A DNA stretch of 64,000 nt from positions 1 through 64,000 of the forward strand of contig NZ_REEZ01000005.1 of NCBI RefSeq assembly GCF_003990445.1, in the 5' to 3' direction. A program made the position numbers and the translations under genes. Origin of the DNA: Pararhodobacter zhoushanensis. GTDB lineage: Bacteria; Pseudomonadota; Alphaproteobacteria; Rhodobacterales; Rhodobacteraceae. Positions 8,107 through 17,635 of this stretch are shown piece by piece. Every line of letters starts with the position of its first letter. Position 1 is the first letter of the stretch. The notes under the pieces were generated by a model. It searched no databases. It saw only the letters and a list, made by a program, of their open reading frames with translations, and was not told where the DNA came from.

Positions 8107-9426
8107 ATGTTGAAACACAGTCTCCTGGCCGCGACCGCGCTGGCGCTCGTTGCGCCCGCCGCGCAGGCGCAGACCGAAATCCAGTGGTGGCACGCAATGG
8201 GCGGCCGTCTGGGCGAGCTGGTCGAAGAGATCGCCGCCAACTTCAACGCCAGCCAGTCCGACTATGTCGTCGTGCCCAGCTTCCGCGGCACCTATGCCGA
8301 AGCGATGAACGGCGCGATCGCCGCGTTCCGCGCGGGCGAACAGCCTGAACTCGTACAGGTTTTTGAAGTCGGCACCGGCACCATGATGGCCGCCGAGGGC
8401 GCGATCTATCCGGTCTATCAGCTGATGGCCGACAATGACGTCGAGTTCGATCCTGAGGCCTATATCCCCACGGTCGTCGGCTACTATACGGACCCCGATG
8501 GCAACATGCTGTCGTTCCCGTTCAACTCGTCGACGCCGATCCTGTACTATAACCGCGACATCTTTGAAGCCGCCGGTCTGGACCCGGACAGCCCGCCGGC
8601 CACCTGGGCCGAGATGGAAACCATGTCGCGTCAGATCGTCGAATCGGGCGCTGCGACCTGTGGTTTCACCACCCGGTGGCCCAGCTGGGTGCAGCTGGAG
8701 AACTTCCTCGCCTATCACAACCTGCCGCTGGGCACACAGCAGAACGGTTTCGCGGGCTTTGACACCGAGCTGGTGCTGAACCAGCACGCGGCGCTGATCA
8801 ATCACTGGGAAAACCTGACCCGTTGGCAAGGCGAAGGCCTGTTCAGCTGGGCGGGTGGCGGCCCCGGCCCCGATGCCGGTCCGAAGTTCTACTCGGGCGA
8901 ATGCGCGATGCTGTTTGAAAGCTCGGGCGGTCGCGCCGGTGTGCTGTCGAACGCCACGTTCAGCGTCGGTTTCGGCATGCAGCCCTATTATGACGACGTA
9001 GAGGGTGCGCCGCAGAACTCGATCATCGGCGGGGCCACGCTGTGGGTTCTGTCGGGTCACTCGGATGAGGAATACGCCGGTGTTGCGCATTTCCTCGAAT
9101 TCCTGTCGCTGCCCGAGCAGCAAGCCTGGTGGCACCAGAACTCGGGCTATCTGCCGATCACGCAGGCTGCCTATGAGCTGACCGAAGAGCAGGGCTACTA
9201 CGCCGAGAACCCGGGTGCTGACACCTCGATCCGTCAGATGAACCTGAACCCGCCGACCGAAAACTCGCGCGGTCTGCGGTTCGGCAACTACGTGCAGATC
9301 CGCGACATCATCTCGGAAGAGATGGAAGCGATGATCATCGGCACGATCAGCGCCCAGCAAGCGGCGGACAACATCGTGGCGCGCGGCAACGACCTGCTGC
9401 GTGAATTCCAAGCGGCGATGCAGTAA
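8107..9426 (+). CDS. ugpB: Glycerol-3-phosphate ABC transporter, periplasmic binding protein UgpB
   Basis: The 439-residue family 1 solute-binding protein has the signal peptide MLKHSLLAATALALVAPAAQ. The mature start TEIQWWHAMGG, then ELVQVFEVGTGTMMAAEGAI and SSTPILYYNRD, are strongly UgpB-like. UgpB delivers sn-glycerol-3-phosphate and glycerophosphodiesters to the UgpAEC transporter. ATG 8107 is preferred to ATG 8095 because it follows GGGG at normal spacing and begins the signal peptide directly. It is the first gene of ugpBAEC, separated from ugpA by a terminator-like hairpin. Confidence 0.9.
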   Translation: MLKHSLLAATALALVAPAAQAQTEIQWWHAMGGRLGELVEEIAANFNASQSDYVVVPSFRGTYAEAMNGAIAAFRAGEQPELVQVFEVGTGTMMAAEGAIYPVYQLMADNDVEFDPEAYIPTVVGYYTDPDGNMLSFPFNSSTPILYYNRDIFEAAGLDPDSPPATWAEMETMSRQIVESGAATCGFTTRWPSWVQLENFLAYHNLPLGTQQNGFAGFDTELVLNQHAALINHWENLTRWQGEGLFSWAGGGPGPDAGPKFYSGECAMLFESSGGRAGVLSNATFSVGFGMQPYYDDVEGAPQNSIIGGATLWVLSGHSDEEYAGVAHFLEFLSLPEQQAWWHQNSGYLPITQAAYELTEEQGYYAENPGADTSIRQMNLNPPTENSRGLRFGNYVQIRDIISEEMEAMIIGTISAQQAADNIVARGNDLLREFQAAMQ

Positions 9427-9442
9427 CCTGAACTGACCTTTG

Positions 9443-9480
9443 CCCGCCCGGTCCCAAGGATCGGGCGGGTCCCTCTTTTT
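9443..9480 (+). terminator. Intercistronic terminator/attenuator between ugpB and ugpA
   Basis: CCCGCCCG (9443-9450) pairs with CGGGCGGG (9462-9469), with inner TCC/GGA pairing around a short loop. CCCTCTTTTT follows at 9471-9480, and the ugpA start is only 15 bases away. Partial termination here would raise binding-protein mRNA over permease mRNA. Confidence 0.75.
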
Positions 9481-9494
9481 GCAGGACGCCCGGC

Positions 9495-10382
9495 ATGCAA
9501 ACCAAGCGCATGACCTTCACCAACAACCGCTGGCTGCCCTATCTTCTGCTGGCGCCGCAGGTGACCATCACGCTGATCTTCTTCGTCTGGCCCGCCAGCC
9601 AGGCCCTGTGGCAATCGATGCTGCGCCAGGACCCGTTCGGGCTGCGCACCACCTTTGTCTGGTTTCGCAATTTCGAGCGTCTGTTTGCCGACCCGCATTA
9701 TCTGGTGTCGATGAAAACGACGCTGATCTTTTCGGTGTCCACCACGCTGCTGGCCATGTCGGTGTCGCTGCTGTTCGCGGTGATGGTGAACCGGATGATC
9801 CGCTCGCGCGATGCCTATACGACGTTTCTGGTCTGGCCCTATGCCGTGGCCCCCGCCGTTGCCGGTGTGCTGTGGTGGTTCATCTTCAACCCGTCGGTCG
9901 GCATCCTGCCCTATATGCTGCGTGGCATCGGGATCGAGTGGAACCACCGGCTGGAAAGCAGCCACGCGATGATATTGGTGGTGATCGCCGCTGCGTGGAA
10001 GCAGATCAGCTATAACTTCCTGTTCTTTCTGGCCGGTCTGCAATCCATCCCGCAATCGCTGATCGAGGCGGCGGCGATTGACGGTGCCAGCCGGTCCAAG
10101 CGCTTCTGGACCATCGTCTTCCCGCTGCTGTCGCCCACCACCTTCTTCCTGATGGTGGTCAATATCGTCTACGCGATGTTCGACACCTTCGGCGTGATCC
10201 ATGCCACCACCGCAGGCGGCCCGGCGCAAGCGACTAATATTCTGGTCTACAAGGTCTATCGCGACGGGTTCATCGGCAACAATCTCGGCTCGTCCGCAGC
10301 GCAATCGGTTGTGCTGATGGGGATCGTCATCGTCCTGACCGTGGTCCAGTTCCGCTGGATCGAGCGTCGGGTGAATTACTGA
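9495..10382 (+). CDS. ugpA: Glycerol-3-phosphate ABC transporter permease UgpA
   Basis: The 295-residue inner-membrane protein has about six transmembrane helices (first in [20 protein letters not shown]). The MalF-type EAA loop [20 protein letters not shown] contacts the ATPase, and [15 protein letters not shown] is typical of UgpA. It forms the membrane channel with UgpE. The ATG lies just past the ugpB-ugpA hairpin with AGGAC upstream. ugpE follows after 10 bp. Confidence 0.9.
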   Translation: MQTKRMTFTNNRWLPYLLLAPQVTITLIFFVWPASQALWQSMLRQDPFGLRTTFVWFRNFERLFADPHYLVSMKTTLIFSVSTTLLAMSVSLLFAVMVNRMIRSRDAYTTFLVWPYAVAPAVAGVLWWFIFNPSVGILPYMLRGIGIEWNHRLESSHAMILVVIAAAWKQISYNFLFFLAGLQSIPQSLIEAAAIDGASRSKRFWTIVFPLLSPTTFFLMVVNIVYAMFDTFGVIHATTAGGPAQATNILVYKVYRDGFIGNNLGSSAAQSVVLMGIVIVLTVVQFRWIERRVNY

Positions 10383-10392
10383 GGGCCGCATC

Positions 10393-11241
10393 ATGGTAGA
10401 AAACGACCGCTGGGGCATCTTTCTGGCCCATCTCATCCTGATCGTCGGCGTCGCCATCGTGGTGTTCCCGGTCTATGTGGCGCTGATCGCCTCGACCCAC
10501 GCGCCGGGCACCTTCCTGCAGGGCGTCATGCCGCTGCTGCCGGGCAGCCACGCGATCGAGAACTATTCGACCGTGATCTTCGAGGGGCGCTCGAACGCCG
10601 GTGCGCCGCCCATTGGCCTGATGCTGTGGAACAGCTTCGTCATGGCGATGATGATCGCGGTGGGCAAGATTGCGATCTCGCTGCTCTCGGCCTTCGCCAT
10701 CGTCTATTTCCGCTTCCGGTTCCGCATCTTCTTCTTCTGGATCATCTTCATCACCCTGATGCTGCCGGTCGAGGTGCGCATCGTGCCGACCTATCAGGTG
10801 GTCGCCAATCTGGGCATGCTGAACAGCTACTGGGGCCTGTCGATCCCGCTGATCGCCTCGGCCACGGCGACCTTCTTGTTCCGGCAGTTCTTTATGACCG
10901 TACCCGAGGAAATGCTGGAAGCCGCGCGCGTCGATGGCGCCGGGCCGCTCAAGTTCTTCAAGGACATCCTGCTGCCCCTGTCAGTCACCAACATCGCCGC
11001 GATGTTCGTGATCATGTTCATCTATGGCTGGAACCAGTACCTCTGGCCGCTCTTGGTGACCAATGACGAGGCCTATTACACCGTCGTCATGGGCATTCAG
11101 CGCATGGTGACAGGCGCGGATAGCGAGCCCCTGTGGCATCTGGTGATGGCCACCGTCGTGCTGGCCGCGCTGCCGCCGATTCTGGTGATTTTGTTCATGC
11201 AACGGCTCTTTGTGAAGGGCCTGACCGAGACGGAGAAGTAA
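10393..11241 (+). CDS. ugpE: Glycerol-3-phosphate ABC transporter permease UgpE
   Basis: The 282-residue MalG-type permease has an N-terminal helix [20 protein letters not shown] and a large periplasmic loop with [14 protein letters not shown]. The EAA motif is [20 protein letters not shown], and [20 protein letters not shown] is characteristic of UgpE. It pairs with UgpA in the inner membrane. One base separates its stop from the ugpC start. Confidence 0.9.
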   Translation: MVENDRWGIFLAHLILIVGVAIVVFPVYVALIASTHAPGTFLQGVMPLLPGSHAIENYSTVIFEGRSNAGAPPIGLMLWNSFVMAMMIAVGKIAISLLSAFAIVYFRFRFRIFFFWIIFITLMLPVEVRIVPTYQVVANLGMLNSYWGLSIPLIASATATFLFRQFFMTVPEEMLEAARVDGAGPLKFFKDILLPLSVTNIAAMFVIMFIYGWNQYLWPLLVTNDEAYYTVVMGIQRMVTGADSEPLWHLVMATVVLAALPPILVILFMQRLFVKGLTETEK

Positions 11242-11242
11242 T

Positions 11243-12289
11243 ATGGCCCGCATCGTGCTTGATGGCCTGTCCAAGGTCTATCCCGGCGGCGTCCAGGCGG
11301 TGAGCGACGTCAGCCTCGACATCGCCGATGGCGAAATGATTGTGCTTGTCGGCCCCTCGGGCTGCGGCAAGTCCACGCTGTTGCGCATGGTCGCGGGGCT
11401 GGAGACGATCACCGGCGGCACGCTGACCATCGGCGACCGGGTGGTGAATGGTCTGGAACCGGCGCAGCGTGACATCGCCATGGTGTTCCAGAACTACGCG
11501 CTCTACCCGCATATGACGGTTTACAACAACCTCGCGTACGGGCTGCGCAATCAGGGCGTGGACAAGGCCGAGATCGAGCGCCGGGTGCAGGAAGCAGCCT
11601 CGATGCTGCAGATCGGCGAGTACCTCGACCGCAAGCCGCGCAATCTGTCGGGCGGCCAGCGTCAGCGCGTGGCCATGGGGCGGGCGCTGGTGCGTGAGCC
11701 GGCGGCGTTCCTGTTCGACGAGCCGCTGTCGAACCTCGACGCCAAGCTGCGCGTGCAGATGCGGGTCGAGATCCGGCAGTTGCAGAAACGGCTCAAGACC
11801 ACCTCGCTTTACGTGACGCATGACCAACTGGAAGCGCTGACCATGGCCGACCGGCTGGTGGTGCTGAACGGCGGCAGGATCGAGCAGGTCGGCACGCCGA
11901 TGGAGCTGTACTCAAAGCCCGCGACGGTGTTTGTCGCCGGGTTCATCGGCTCTCCGGCGATGAACCTGATCGACATGGCCTATCTGCGCGATAGCGGCAT
12001 CGCCCCGCAGGCGCTGCCTTCGGGCACCGACCTGATCGGCGTGCGGCCCGACGAGCTGCTGCTCACCGCGCCCGCAGAGCCGCATCTGGCGCTGAACGGC
12101 ACAGTGGCGCTGCTGGAACCCGCCGGGGCCGAGAGCCACATCTATGTCACGCTGGGCGGCAGCGATCAGCCGATCACCGTGCGCATCGCTGGCCTGCCGC
12201 AGGTGACCGAAGGCGCGCCGATCACGCTCTACGCCGCGCTGGACGGGTTGCACCCGTTCAACAGCGCCAGCGGTCGGCGCACGGGCTGA
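11243..12289 (+). CDS. ugpC: Glycerol-3-phosphate ABC transporter ATPase UgpC
   Basis: The 348-residue MalK-type ATPase has Walker A GPSGCGKS at residues 37-44, Q-loop [13 protein letters not shown], signature [15 protein letters not shown], Walker [12 protein letters not shown] and H-loop YVTHDQ. A C-terminal TOBE/OB region ([20 protein letters not shown]) has the usual regulatory position. It energises UgpAE. It is the last gene of the operon; its stop is followed by copy c of the composite repeat, and the next gene is convergent. Confidence 0.92.
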   Translation: MARIVLDGLSKVYPGGVQAVSDVSLDIADGEMIVLVGPSGCGKSTLLRMVAGLETITGGTLTIGDRVVNGLEPAQRDIAMVFQNYALYPHMTVYNNLAYGLRNQGVDKAEIERRVQEAASMLQIGEYLDRKPRNLSGGQRQRVAMGRALVREPAAFLFDEPLSNLDAKLRVQMRVEIRQLQKRLKTTSLYVTHDQLEALTMADRLVVLNGGRIEQVGTPMELYSKPATVFVAGFIGSPAMNLIDMAYLRDSGIAPQALPSGTDLIGVRPDELLLTAPAEPHLALNGTVALLEPAGAESHIYVTLGGSDQPITVRIAGLPQVTEGAPITLYAALDGLHPFNSASGRRTG

Positions 12290-12297
12290 CGCGGGGC

Positions 12298-12451
12298 AGG
12301 GGGGCCTCGGCCCCCTCTGGCCGTTCCGGCCATTCACCCCCCGAGGATATTTGAAGAGCAAAGAGGGGCGTTAAGCTTTCGTTAACCGCGCCTCATTTTC
12401 TGTCTGAAAATATCCTCCGGGAGGGTCCGGGAGGGTGGAAAACCCTCCCGG
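12298..12451. repeat. Composite intergenic repeat, copy c (full inverted copy between convergent genes)
   Basis: Left module (type 1): GGGGGCC/GGCCCCC hairpin, then GGCC-GTTCC-GGCC, then ATTCACCCCCCGAGGATATT. The centre contains CGTTAACCG. The right arm, TCATTTTCTGTCTGAAAATA followed by TCC, mirrors the left core. The right flank is a 10-bp stem, CCGGGAGGGT (12427-12436) with ACCCTCCCGG (12442-12451), that ends just before the next gene's stop codon. It lies between ugpC and the convergent monooxygenase-like gene, so a two-way terminator role is plausible. Confidence 0.8.
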
Positions 12452-12465
12452 TTCGACAGCGCCGT

Positions 12466-12786
12466 TCAGAACACCATTGCGACCTCATACATCACCGGCT
12501 CGAAATGCGTGCACATCGCCGCGATCGTGCGGTTGCGCTCGCGCATCTCGGCGGTGCGCAGCATGGCCTGAAAGTCGCCGCGCTTTTCCCAGCGCGAATA
12601 GGTCGAGATCCGCGTCTGCGCGTCATTCACATGCAGCGCGCCGCCCAGAAAACCGGGCTGGTGGCGGATCACCGCCTCATAGGCATCCGTCAGCGCGTCA
12701 AGCACGTCGCTGCAGGTGCCGGGGGTCATTTCAAACGTGGTGATGACGGTCTGGCCGTCGAACTCGGGTGTGATGGCGATGGGCAT
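12466..12786 (-). CDS. Antibiotic biosynthesis monooxygenase (ABM)-like small protein
   Basis: The 106-residue protein has a dimeric alpha/beta-barrel (ferredoxin-like) pattern: TVITTFEMTPGTCSDVLDAL, then PGFLGGALHVNDAQTRISTY and SRWEKRGDFQAM, as in ABM-domain proteins. The function is unknown; members include cofactor-free monooxygenases and stress proteins. ATG 12786 follows AAGGGAGG in the reading direction; the open frame continues upstream but without a ribosome site. It is divergent from thiBPQ, 65 bp from the TPP riboswitch, and might share its promoter region. Confidence 0.72.
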   Translation of the reverse strand: MPIAITPEFDGQTVITTFEMTPGTCSDVLDALTDAYEAVIRHQPGFLGGALHVNDAQTRISTYSRWEKRGDFQAMLRTAEMRERNRTIAAMCTHFEPVMYEVAMVF

Positions 12787-12851
12787 GAAGAGCCTCCCTT
12801 TGCTGGGGTCATGGTGCCCCCTTGCGGTCGCTCTGCAAAGCTCTATCTTGC

Positions 12852-12947
12852 CCGCTACCTCGGGGTGCCGGCGCAATCCGGCTGAGATGTGGGCAACCAC
12901 GGACCCGTTGAACCTGAACCGGTTAGGACCGGCGGAGGGAAGGTGAC
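12852..12947 (+). promoter_or_regulatory. TPP (THI-box) riboswitch
   Basis: The conserved aptamer elements are all present: CGGGGTGCC, GGCTGAGATG (12880-12889), ACCCGTTGAACCTGAACCGG (12903-12922), TTAGGACCGGCGGAGGGAAG. TACCT at 12856-12860 can pair with AGGTG at 12941-12945 to close helix P1. It sits 49 bases before thiB. Binding of thiamine pyrophosphate is expected to lower expression of the transporter; the short distance to GGAGGA suggests control of translation initiation. Confidence 0.95.
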
Positions 12948-12995
12948 AGGATGATCCTCCACCCCGACCCCGCCCGTCGCAATGGAGGAATGATC

Positions 12996-13997
12996 ATGAC
13001 CCATCCGACCTTTGCCACGGGATTGCTTGCGGCTTGTGCGCTGGCAGTTCCCCTGATGGCAAACGCCCAGACACCGCAGTTGCGGGTGCTCACCTATGAC
13101 AGTTTCATCGCCGAATGGGGCCCCGGCCCGCAGATCGAGTCCGCGTTCGAGGCGACCTGCGGCTGCGATCTGGTGTTTGAGGCTGCCGGTGACGCCGCCG
13201 CCATGCTGGCCCGGCTGATGCTGGAGGGCGCGCGCAGCGACACCGACGTGGTGCTGGGGCTGGACACCAACCTGACCGCTGCCGCCACCGAGGCCGGCCT
13301 GATCGCGCCGCATGGACTGACGCCGCAGCTGGATCTGCCGGTTGCCTGGGACGATCCGCTGTTCGTGCCCTTCGACTGGAGCTGGTTCGCCTTCGTCTAT
13401 GACACCACCCGCGTTGCCACCCCGCCGCGCAGCTTCGCCGATCTGATCGACAGCGATCTGAGCGTGGTGATTCAAGACCCGCGTTCCTCTACCCCCGGTC
13501 TGGGCCTGCTGATGTGGGTCAAGGCGGTGTACGGCGATCAGGCCGGGGCGATCTGGCAGGGTCTTGCCCCGCGCATCCTGACCGTCACGCCGGGCTGGTC
13601 CGAGGCGTATGGCCTGTTCCTTGAGGGCGAGGCGGATATGGTGCTGAGCTACACCACCTCGCCCGCCTATCACATCATCGCCGAAGGGGATGAGACCAAG
13701 GCCGCCGCGCTGTTCGACGAGGGGCATTACATGCAGGTCGAGGTTGGCGGCATCGTTGCGGGCACCGATCAGCCCGAGCTGGCGGCGCAGTTTCTGGCCT
13801 TCATGACCTCGGACGCCGCGCAGGCGCTGATCCCCGAAACCAACTGGATGTACCCGGCTGTGACGCCCGAGGGGGGGCTGGCCGAGGGTTTCGCGGCGCT
13901 GCCGCGCCCTGAGGTGTCGATCCTGCTGCCCGCCGACGAGGCGCAAGCCCTGCGTGACCCCGCCCTTGCCGAGTGGCGGGATGCGCTGGCGCAGTGA
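12996..13997 (+). CDS. thiB: Thiamine ABC transporter, periplasmic binding protein ThiB
   Basis: The 333-residue protein has the signal peptide MTHPTFATGLLAACALAVPL ending ANAQ. The mature part (LRVLTYDSFIAEWGPGPQIE, DVVLGLDTNLTAAA, FVPFDWSWFAFVYDT) is diagnostic of ThiB, which binds thiamine, TMP and TPP. ATG 12996 is chosen because GGAGGA at 12984-12989 is six bases away; the ATG at 12990 directly abuts it. It is regulated by the upstream TPP riboswitch and overlaps thiP by 17 bp. Confidence 0.93.
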   Translation: MTHPTFATGLLAACALAVPLMANAQTPQLRVLTYDSFIAEWGPGPQIESAFEATCGCDLVFEAAGDAAAMLARLMLEGARSDTDVVLGLDTNLTAAATEAGLIAPHGLTPQLDLPVAWDDPLFVPFDWSWFAFVYDTTRVATPPRSFADLIDSDLSVVIQDPRSSTPGLGLLMWVKAVYGDQAGAIWQGLAPRILTVTPGWSEAYGLFLEGEADMVLSYTTSPAYHIIAEGDETKAAALFDEGHYMQVEVGGIVAGTDQPELAAQFLAFMTSDAAQALIPETNWMYPAVTPEGGLAEGFAALPRPEVSILLPADEAQALRDPALAEWRDALAQ

Positions 13998-15531
13998 GCC
14001 CCTGTGGCTGATCGGGGCCGCCGCGCTGGTCGCGGCGGTCCTTGTCGTGCTGAACCTTGGCGCTTTGGGCGCTGTGGTCTGGCGGGCCGAGGGGAGTGCC
14101 AGTCTGAGCAGTGCCGACTGGTCGGCGCTGCGTTTCACCATGGTGCAGGCGGCGGTGTCGGCGCTGGTCTCGGTCGCGCTGGCGATCCCGGTGGCGCGCG
14201 CGCTGGCGCGGCGGCGCTTTGCCGGGCGGGGCGCGCTGGTCGTGCTGATGGGTGCGCCGTTCATTCTGCCGGTGCTGGTGGCGGTGATCGGTCTGCTGGC
14301 CGTTCTGGGCCGCAATGGCATTGTCAACGAGGCGCTGGTCTGGCTGGGTCTGCCGCGTTTCAGCATCTACGGCTTTCACGGCGTCATTCTGGCGCATGTG
14401 TTCTTCAACCTGCCGCTGTCGGTGCGCCTGCTGTTGCAGGGCTGGGCGCGCATACCGGGCGAGCATCTGCGGCTGTCCTCGGCGCTGGGGTTCGGCGCGG
14501 TCGCGCGCTGGCGGCATATCGAGGGGCCGATGCTGGCCCGCGTGGTGCCCGGCGCGCTGACGGTGGTGTTTCTGATCTGCCTGACCTCGTTCGCGGTGGC
14601 ACTGACGCTGGGCGGCGGCCCGCGCGCGACGACGCTGGAATTGGCGATCTATCAGGCGTTCCGCTTCGATTTCGATTTGGGCCGCGCGGCGCTTTTGGCG
14701 GCGGTGCAGGCGGGCGTCGGGCTGGCGGCGCTGCTGGCGCTGGCGCGCTTCACGCTGCCTGAGGGGGCGAGCACCGGCATGGACCGGGTAGCACCCGCGC
14801 CGCCGGGCGGGCTGGCCAAGGGGCTGGACGCGCTGGCGATTGCGCTGGCGGCGGCGTTTCTGCTCGCGCCGCTGGCGATGGTGGTGATCAAGGGCTTGCC
14901 TGCCGTGGTCGGCCTGCCTGCGGTGGTCTGGTGGGCGACGTTGCGCTCGCTGGTGGTGGCGGGCCTGTCGGTGGTGTTGCTGGCGGTGTTTGCGGCGGCG
15001 CTGACGGCGGCGTCGCTCACCCGCAAAGCGCCCGAGGCGTTGGGGATGGCGGCGTTGATCTCGTCGCCCTTGGTCATTGGCACAGGGCTGTTCGTGCTGG
15101 CGAACCCGTGGATCGACCCGGCGCGGCTGGCGCTGCCGGTGACGGCACTGGTCAATGCGGCGATGGCGCTGCCCTTTGCGTTGCGCGCGCTGGTGCCTGC
15201 CGCGCGGCGGGCCGAGGCGGATTTCGCGCGGCTCTCGGCGGCGCTGGGGCTGAGCACGGCGGCGCATTGGCGGCTGGTGCTCTGGCCGCGCTTGCGCCGC
15301 CCGGCGGGATTTGCGCTAGGGCTGGGGGCGGCATTGTCGCTGGGGGATCTGGGGGTGATCGTGCTTTTCGCGCAGACCGGATCGGAAACGCTGCCGATGC
15401 AGATGCACCGGCTGATGGGGGCGTATCGCAGCGGCGATTCGGCAGGGGCGGCGGTGCTGTTGCTGGCGCTGTCGCTGGGGGCGTTTGTGGCCGTGGAGCG
15501 GCTGGTGGGAGGGCGCGATGCTGACGCTTGA
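13981..15531 (+). CDS. thiP: Thiamine ABC transporter permease ThiP
   Basis: The 516-residue protein has two fused permease halves, each with about six transmembrane helices. EAA-type loops are seen at RIPGEHLRLSSALGFGAVAR and, degenerate, at RAEADFARLSAALGLSTAAH. MGAPFILPVLVAVIGLLAV and LGDLGVIVLFAQTGSETLPM are typical of ThiP. It forms the complete membrane channel with ThiB and ThiQ. The start lies inside the end of thiB; the end overlaps thiQ by 14 bp, so translation is coupled. Confidence 0.92.
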   Translation: MRWRSEPLWLIGAAALVAAVLVVLNLGALGAVVWRAEGSASLSSADWSALRFTMVQAAVSALVSVALAIPVARALARRRFAGRGALVVLMGAPFILPVLVAVIGLLAVLGRNGIVNEALVWLGLPRFSIYGFHGVILAHVFFNLPLSVRLLLQGWARIPGEHLRLSSALGFGAVARWRHIEGPMLARVVPGALTVVFLICLTSFAVALTLGGGPRATTLELAIYQAFRFDFDLGRAALLAAVQAGVGLAALLALARFTLPEGASTGMDRVAPAPPGGLAKGLDALAIALAAAFLLAPLAMVVIKGLPAVVGLPAVVWWATLRSLVVAGLSVVLLAVFAAALTAASLTRKAPEALGMAALISSPLVIGTGLFVLANPWIDPARLALPVTALVNAAMALPFALRALVPAARRAEADFARLSAALGLSTAAHWRLVLWPRLRRPAGFALGLGAALSLGDLGVIVLFAQTGSETLPMQMHRLMGAYRSGDSAGAAVLLLALSLGAFVAVERLVGGRDADA

Positions 15532-16210
15532 CGGGGTAGAGATCACGCTGGGCAGCTTCCGGCTGGCGGCGGCGCTGAGCGTGCCGCAGGGCGCGCGGGT
15601 GGCGGTGATGGGGCCCTCGGGCGCAGGGAAATCGACGCTGATCGGCGCGGTGGCGGGGTTTGTGCCGCTGAGCGCCGGGGCGATCCGCTGGCAGGGCGCG
15701 CGGATTGACGCGCTGGCCCCGGCGCTGCGGCCGCTGAGCATCCTCTTTCAGGACAACAACCTGCTGCCGCATCTGAGCGTCTTTGACAATGTGGCGCTGG
15801 GGGTGGACCCCAACTTGCGCCTGAGCGCCGCGCAGAAGGCGGCGGTGGGGCAGGCGCTGGAGGAGACGGGGCTGAGCGGCCTTGAGGCCCGCAAGCCCGC
15901 GCAGCTGTCGGGCGGGCAGGTCAGCCGGGCCGGGCTGGCGCGGGTTCTCTTGCGCGCGCGGCCGATGATCCTGCTGGACGAGCCGTTCTCGGCGCTGGGA
16001 CCGGCGCTCAAGCGGCAGATGCTGGATCTGGTGGCGAGGATCGCGGACGAGACGGGGGCGACGGTGCTGATGATCACCCATGACCCTGAGGACGCGCTGC
16101 GCCTGTGCGATCAGACCATCGTGGTGGCGGACGGTCAGGCTTCGCCACCTGCGCCCACGGGCGCGTTGCTGGCCGATCCGCCGCCTGCGCTGAAGGCGTA
16201 CTTGGGTTAG
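15518..16210 (+). CDS. thiQ: Thiamine ABC transporter ATPase ThiQ
   Basis: The 230-residue ATPase has Walker A GPSGAGKS at residues 32-39, Q-loop LFQDNNLLPHLSV, signature LSGGQVSRAGLARVL, Walker B ILLDEPFSALGPAL and H-loop MITHDPEDAL. The residues after LSGGQ (VSRAG) differ from the usual RQRVA, and the D-loop reads SALGPALKRQM. It has the short length of ThiQ, without a regulatory domain. The ATG follows GGAGGG. Its stop overlaps tail to tail by four bases with the convergent gene. Confidence 0.9.
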   Translation: MLTLDGVEITLGSFRLAAALSVPQGARVAVMGPSGAGKSTLIGAVAGFVPLSAGAIRWQGARIDALAPALRPLSILFQDNNLLPHLSVFDNVALGVDPNLRLSAAQKAAVGQALEETGLSGLEARKPAQLSGGQVSRAGLARVLLRARPMILLDEPFSALGPALKRQMLDLVARIADETGATVLMITHDPEDALRLCDQTIVVADGQASPPAPTGALLADPPPALKAYLG

Positions 16211-16713
16211 ATCCCGCAGGTCCGTTGCAGGGCGGCACGGGCGGCGCCGCTTCCGTTGAGACGGTACGCGGTGATACGCTCGCCCGCGGCATTGAGCAGC
16301 TCAAGCCGGGTGCCCCACGCGAAGGCGTCGAGCCACGCGGTGTCCAGCAGGTCCGAAGCCACCCAGTCGCGGTCGGCGGGGCGGTAGCGCAGAGTGCGCT
16401 CAAAGCTCTGGCCGTCGATGGCAAAGCGCACGGGCTCGCTGTCCGACAGCCCCAGCCCGTCGCCGTAATAGCGCGACAGGCGCAGCTGCCCGGCGGGGGC
16501 GTCGCGGGTGCACCGCAGCTCGATCCGGCCCGTATGGTTGTCGCCTTCGGCGGTGATCTGCACGCTGTCGCCCTGTTGCAGCACCATCCATGTGCCGGGC
16601 GCGACAAAGCGGAAGCTTTGTTCGCTGCCCCAGCGGCCCACGCCCTGCCATTGCGCGAGGGCGGGCAGGGGGGTGGCGAGGGCGAGAAACAGCGTAAGAA
16701 CCGGGCGCAGCAT
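16207..16713 (-). CDS. Secreted/periplasmic protein of unknown function
   Basis: The 168-residue protein starts MLRPVLTLFLALATPLPALA, a clear signal peptide. The mature part is rich in beta strands (SFRFVAPGTWMVLQQGDSVQ, RIELRCTRDAPAGQLRLSRY) with Cys pairs near residue 70 and at the C-terminus (LQRTCGI) that may form a disulfide. I do not recognise the family. The start at 16713 has GGAGA at better spacing than the in-frame ATG at 16719. It is convergent with thiQ. Confidence 0.65.
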   Translation of the reverse strand: MLRPVLTLFLALATPLPALAQWQGVGRWGSEQSFRFVAPGTWMVLQQGDSVQITAEGDNHTGRIELRCTRDAPAGQLRLSRYYGDGLGLSDSEPVRFAIDGQSFERTLRYRPADRDWVASDLLDTAWLDAFAWGTRLELLNAAGERITAYRLNGSGAARAALQRTCGI

Positions 16714-16780
16714 CGACATTCTCCAAAGATGACAAAACCCTAACGACCGCGCCAGCGCGTTTCCAGACCTGCAAAATGCA

Positions 16781-16804
16781 AAACGCGCCCCGGGGGGCGC
16801 GTTT
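16781..16804 (-). terminator. Rho-independent terminator of the petABC operon
   Basis: AAACGCGCC (16781-16789) pairs with GGCGCGTTT (16796-16804). On the minus strand the hairpin is followed by TTTTGCATTTTGC. It lies 25 bases past the cytochrome c1 stop codon. Confidence 0.8.
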
Positions 16805-16829
16805 CACGGTTCTGTGACGGATCAGCCGA

Positions 16830-17612
16830 TCAGCTGTTCTTGGCCGCGTCCTTGACCGGTGCCCAGAGGCGCTTGTTGGTCAGGTAAAGCAGCGAGGCCA
16901 GCAGCGCCAGGAAGATGACGCCGATAAAGCCCCACATCTTGCGCTCGACCAGCTTGGGTTCGGCAGCCCACATCAGGAAGGCAGCGACGTCCTGCGCCAT
17001 CTGCTCTTCGGTGGCGGCGGTGCCGTCGGAATATTCCACCATGTCTTCGAACAGCTGCGGCGGCATGGCGACGTTGCCGCCAAAGGCCGTGTTTTCATAG
17101 AAGATGGCGCCGCCCTGCTCGGTTTCTTCACCGGTGAAGCCGGTCAGGAACGAAGCGATATACTCAGGGCCACCGATCCCGTGCAGCAGCTGGTTGATCC
17201 CCAGGCCATAGGGGCCGTGGAAACCGGCGCGGGCCTTGGCCATCATGCTGAGGTCCGGTGCGTTCTCGAGCGCCGAGCCGGGGAAGTGGTCGGGCCCAGC
17301 CGCTGGACGGTAGCCGCCATCGCCATCGGGCACTTCCATCGTCGCCGCATAGGCGCGCATCACGTCGTCTTCCAGACCGGGGCCGGTTTCCTCGCTCAGC
17401 GAGCGGAAGGTGACCAGGTCCAGGCCGTGGCAGGCCGCGCACACCTCGGTATAGACTTGCAGACCGCGCTGCAGCTGCGCCCGGTCGTAGGTGCCGAACG
17501 GCCCCTCGAACGAGAACGCGAAGTCGTGGACGTGACCCGCTTCTGCGGCCAGCACAGGGGTGGACCCCAGTGCCAGCACGGTCATCGCCGAAAGGGCAAG
17601 TTTCTTGATCAT
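16830..17612 (-). CDS. petC: Ubiquinol-cytochrome c reductase, cytochrome c1
   Basis: The 260-residue precursor has the signal peptide [20 protein letters not shown] ending LAAEAG, the heme c site CAACH at residues 58-62, a Met-containing [10 protein letters not shown] (sixth ligand region), and a C-terminal anchor helix [20 protein letters not shown]. It passes electrons from the Rieske centre to cytochrome c2/cy in the bc1 complex. The start at 17612 is preferred to a GTG nine codons upstream because the signal peptide begins there and GGAAGAGAG lies upstream. Confidence 0.95.
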   Translation of the reverse strand: MIKKLALSAMTVLALGSTPVLAAEAGHVHDFAFSFEGPFGTYDRAQLQRGLQVYTEVCAACHGLDLVTFRSLSEETGPGLEDDVMRAYAATMEVPDGDGGYRPAAGPDHFPGSALENAPDLSMMAKARAGFHGPYGLGINQLLHGIGGPEYIASFLTGFTGEETEQGGAIFYENTAFGGNVAMPPQLFEDMVEYSDGTAATEEQMAQDVAAFLMWAAEPKLVERKMWGFIGVIFLALLASLLYLTNKRLWAPVKDAAKNS

Positions 17613-17635
17613 GATCTTCACTCTCTTCCTTTCGC

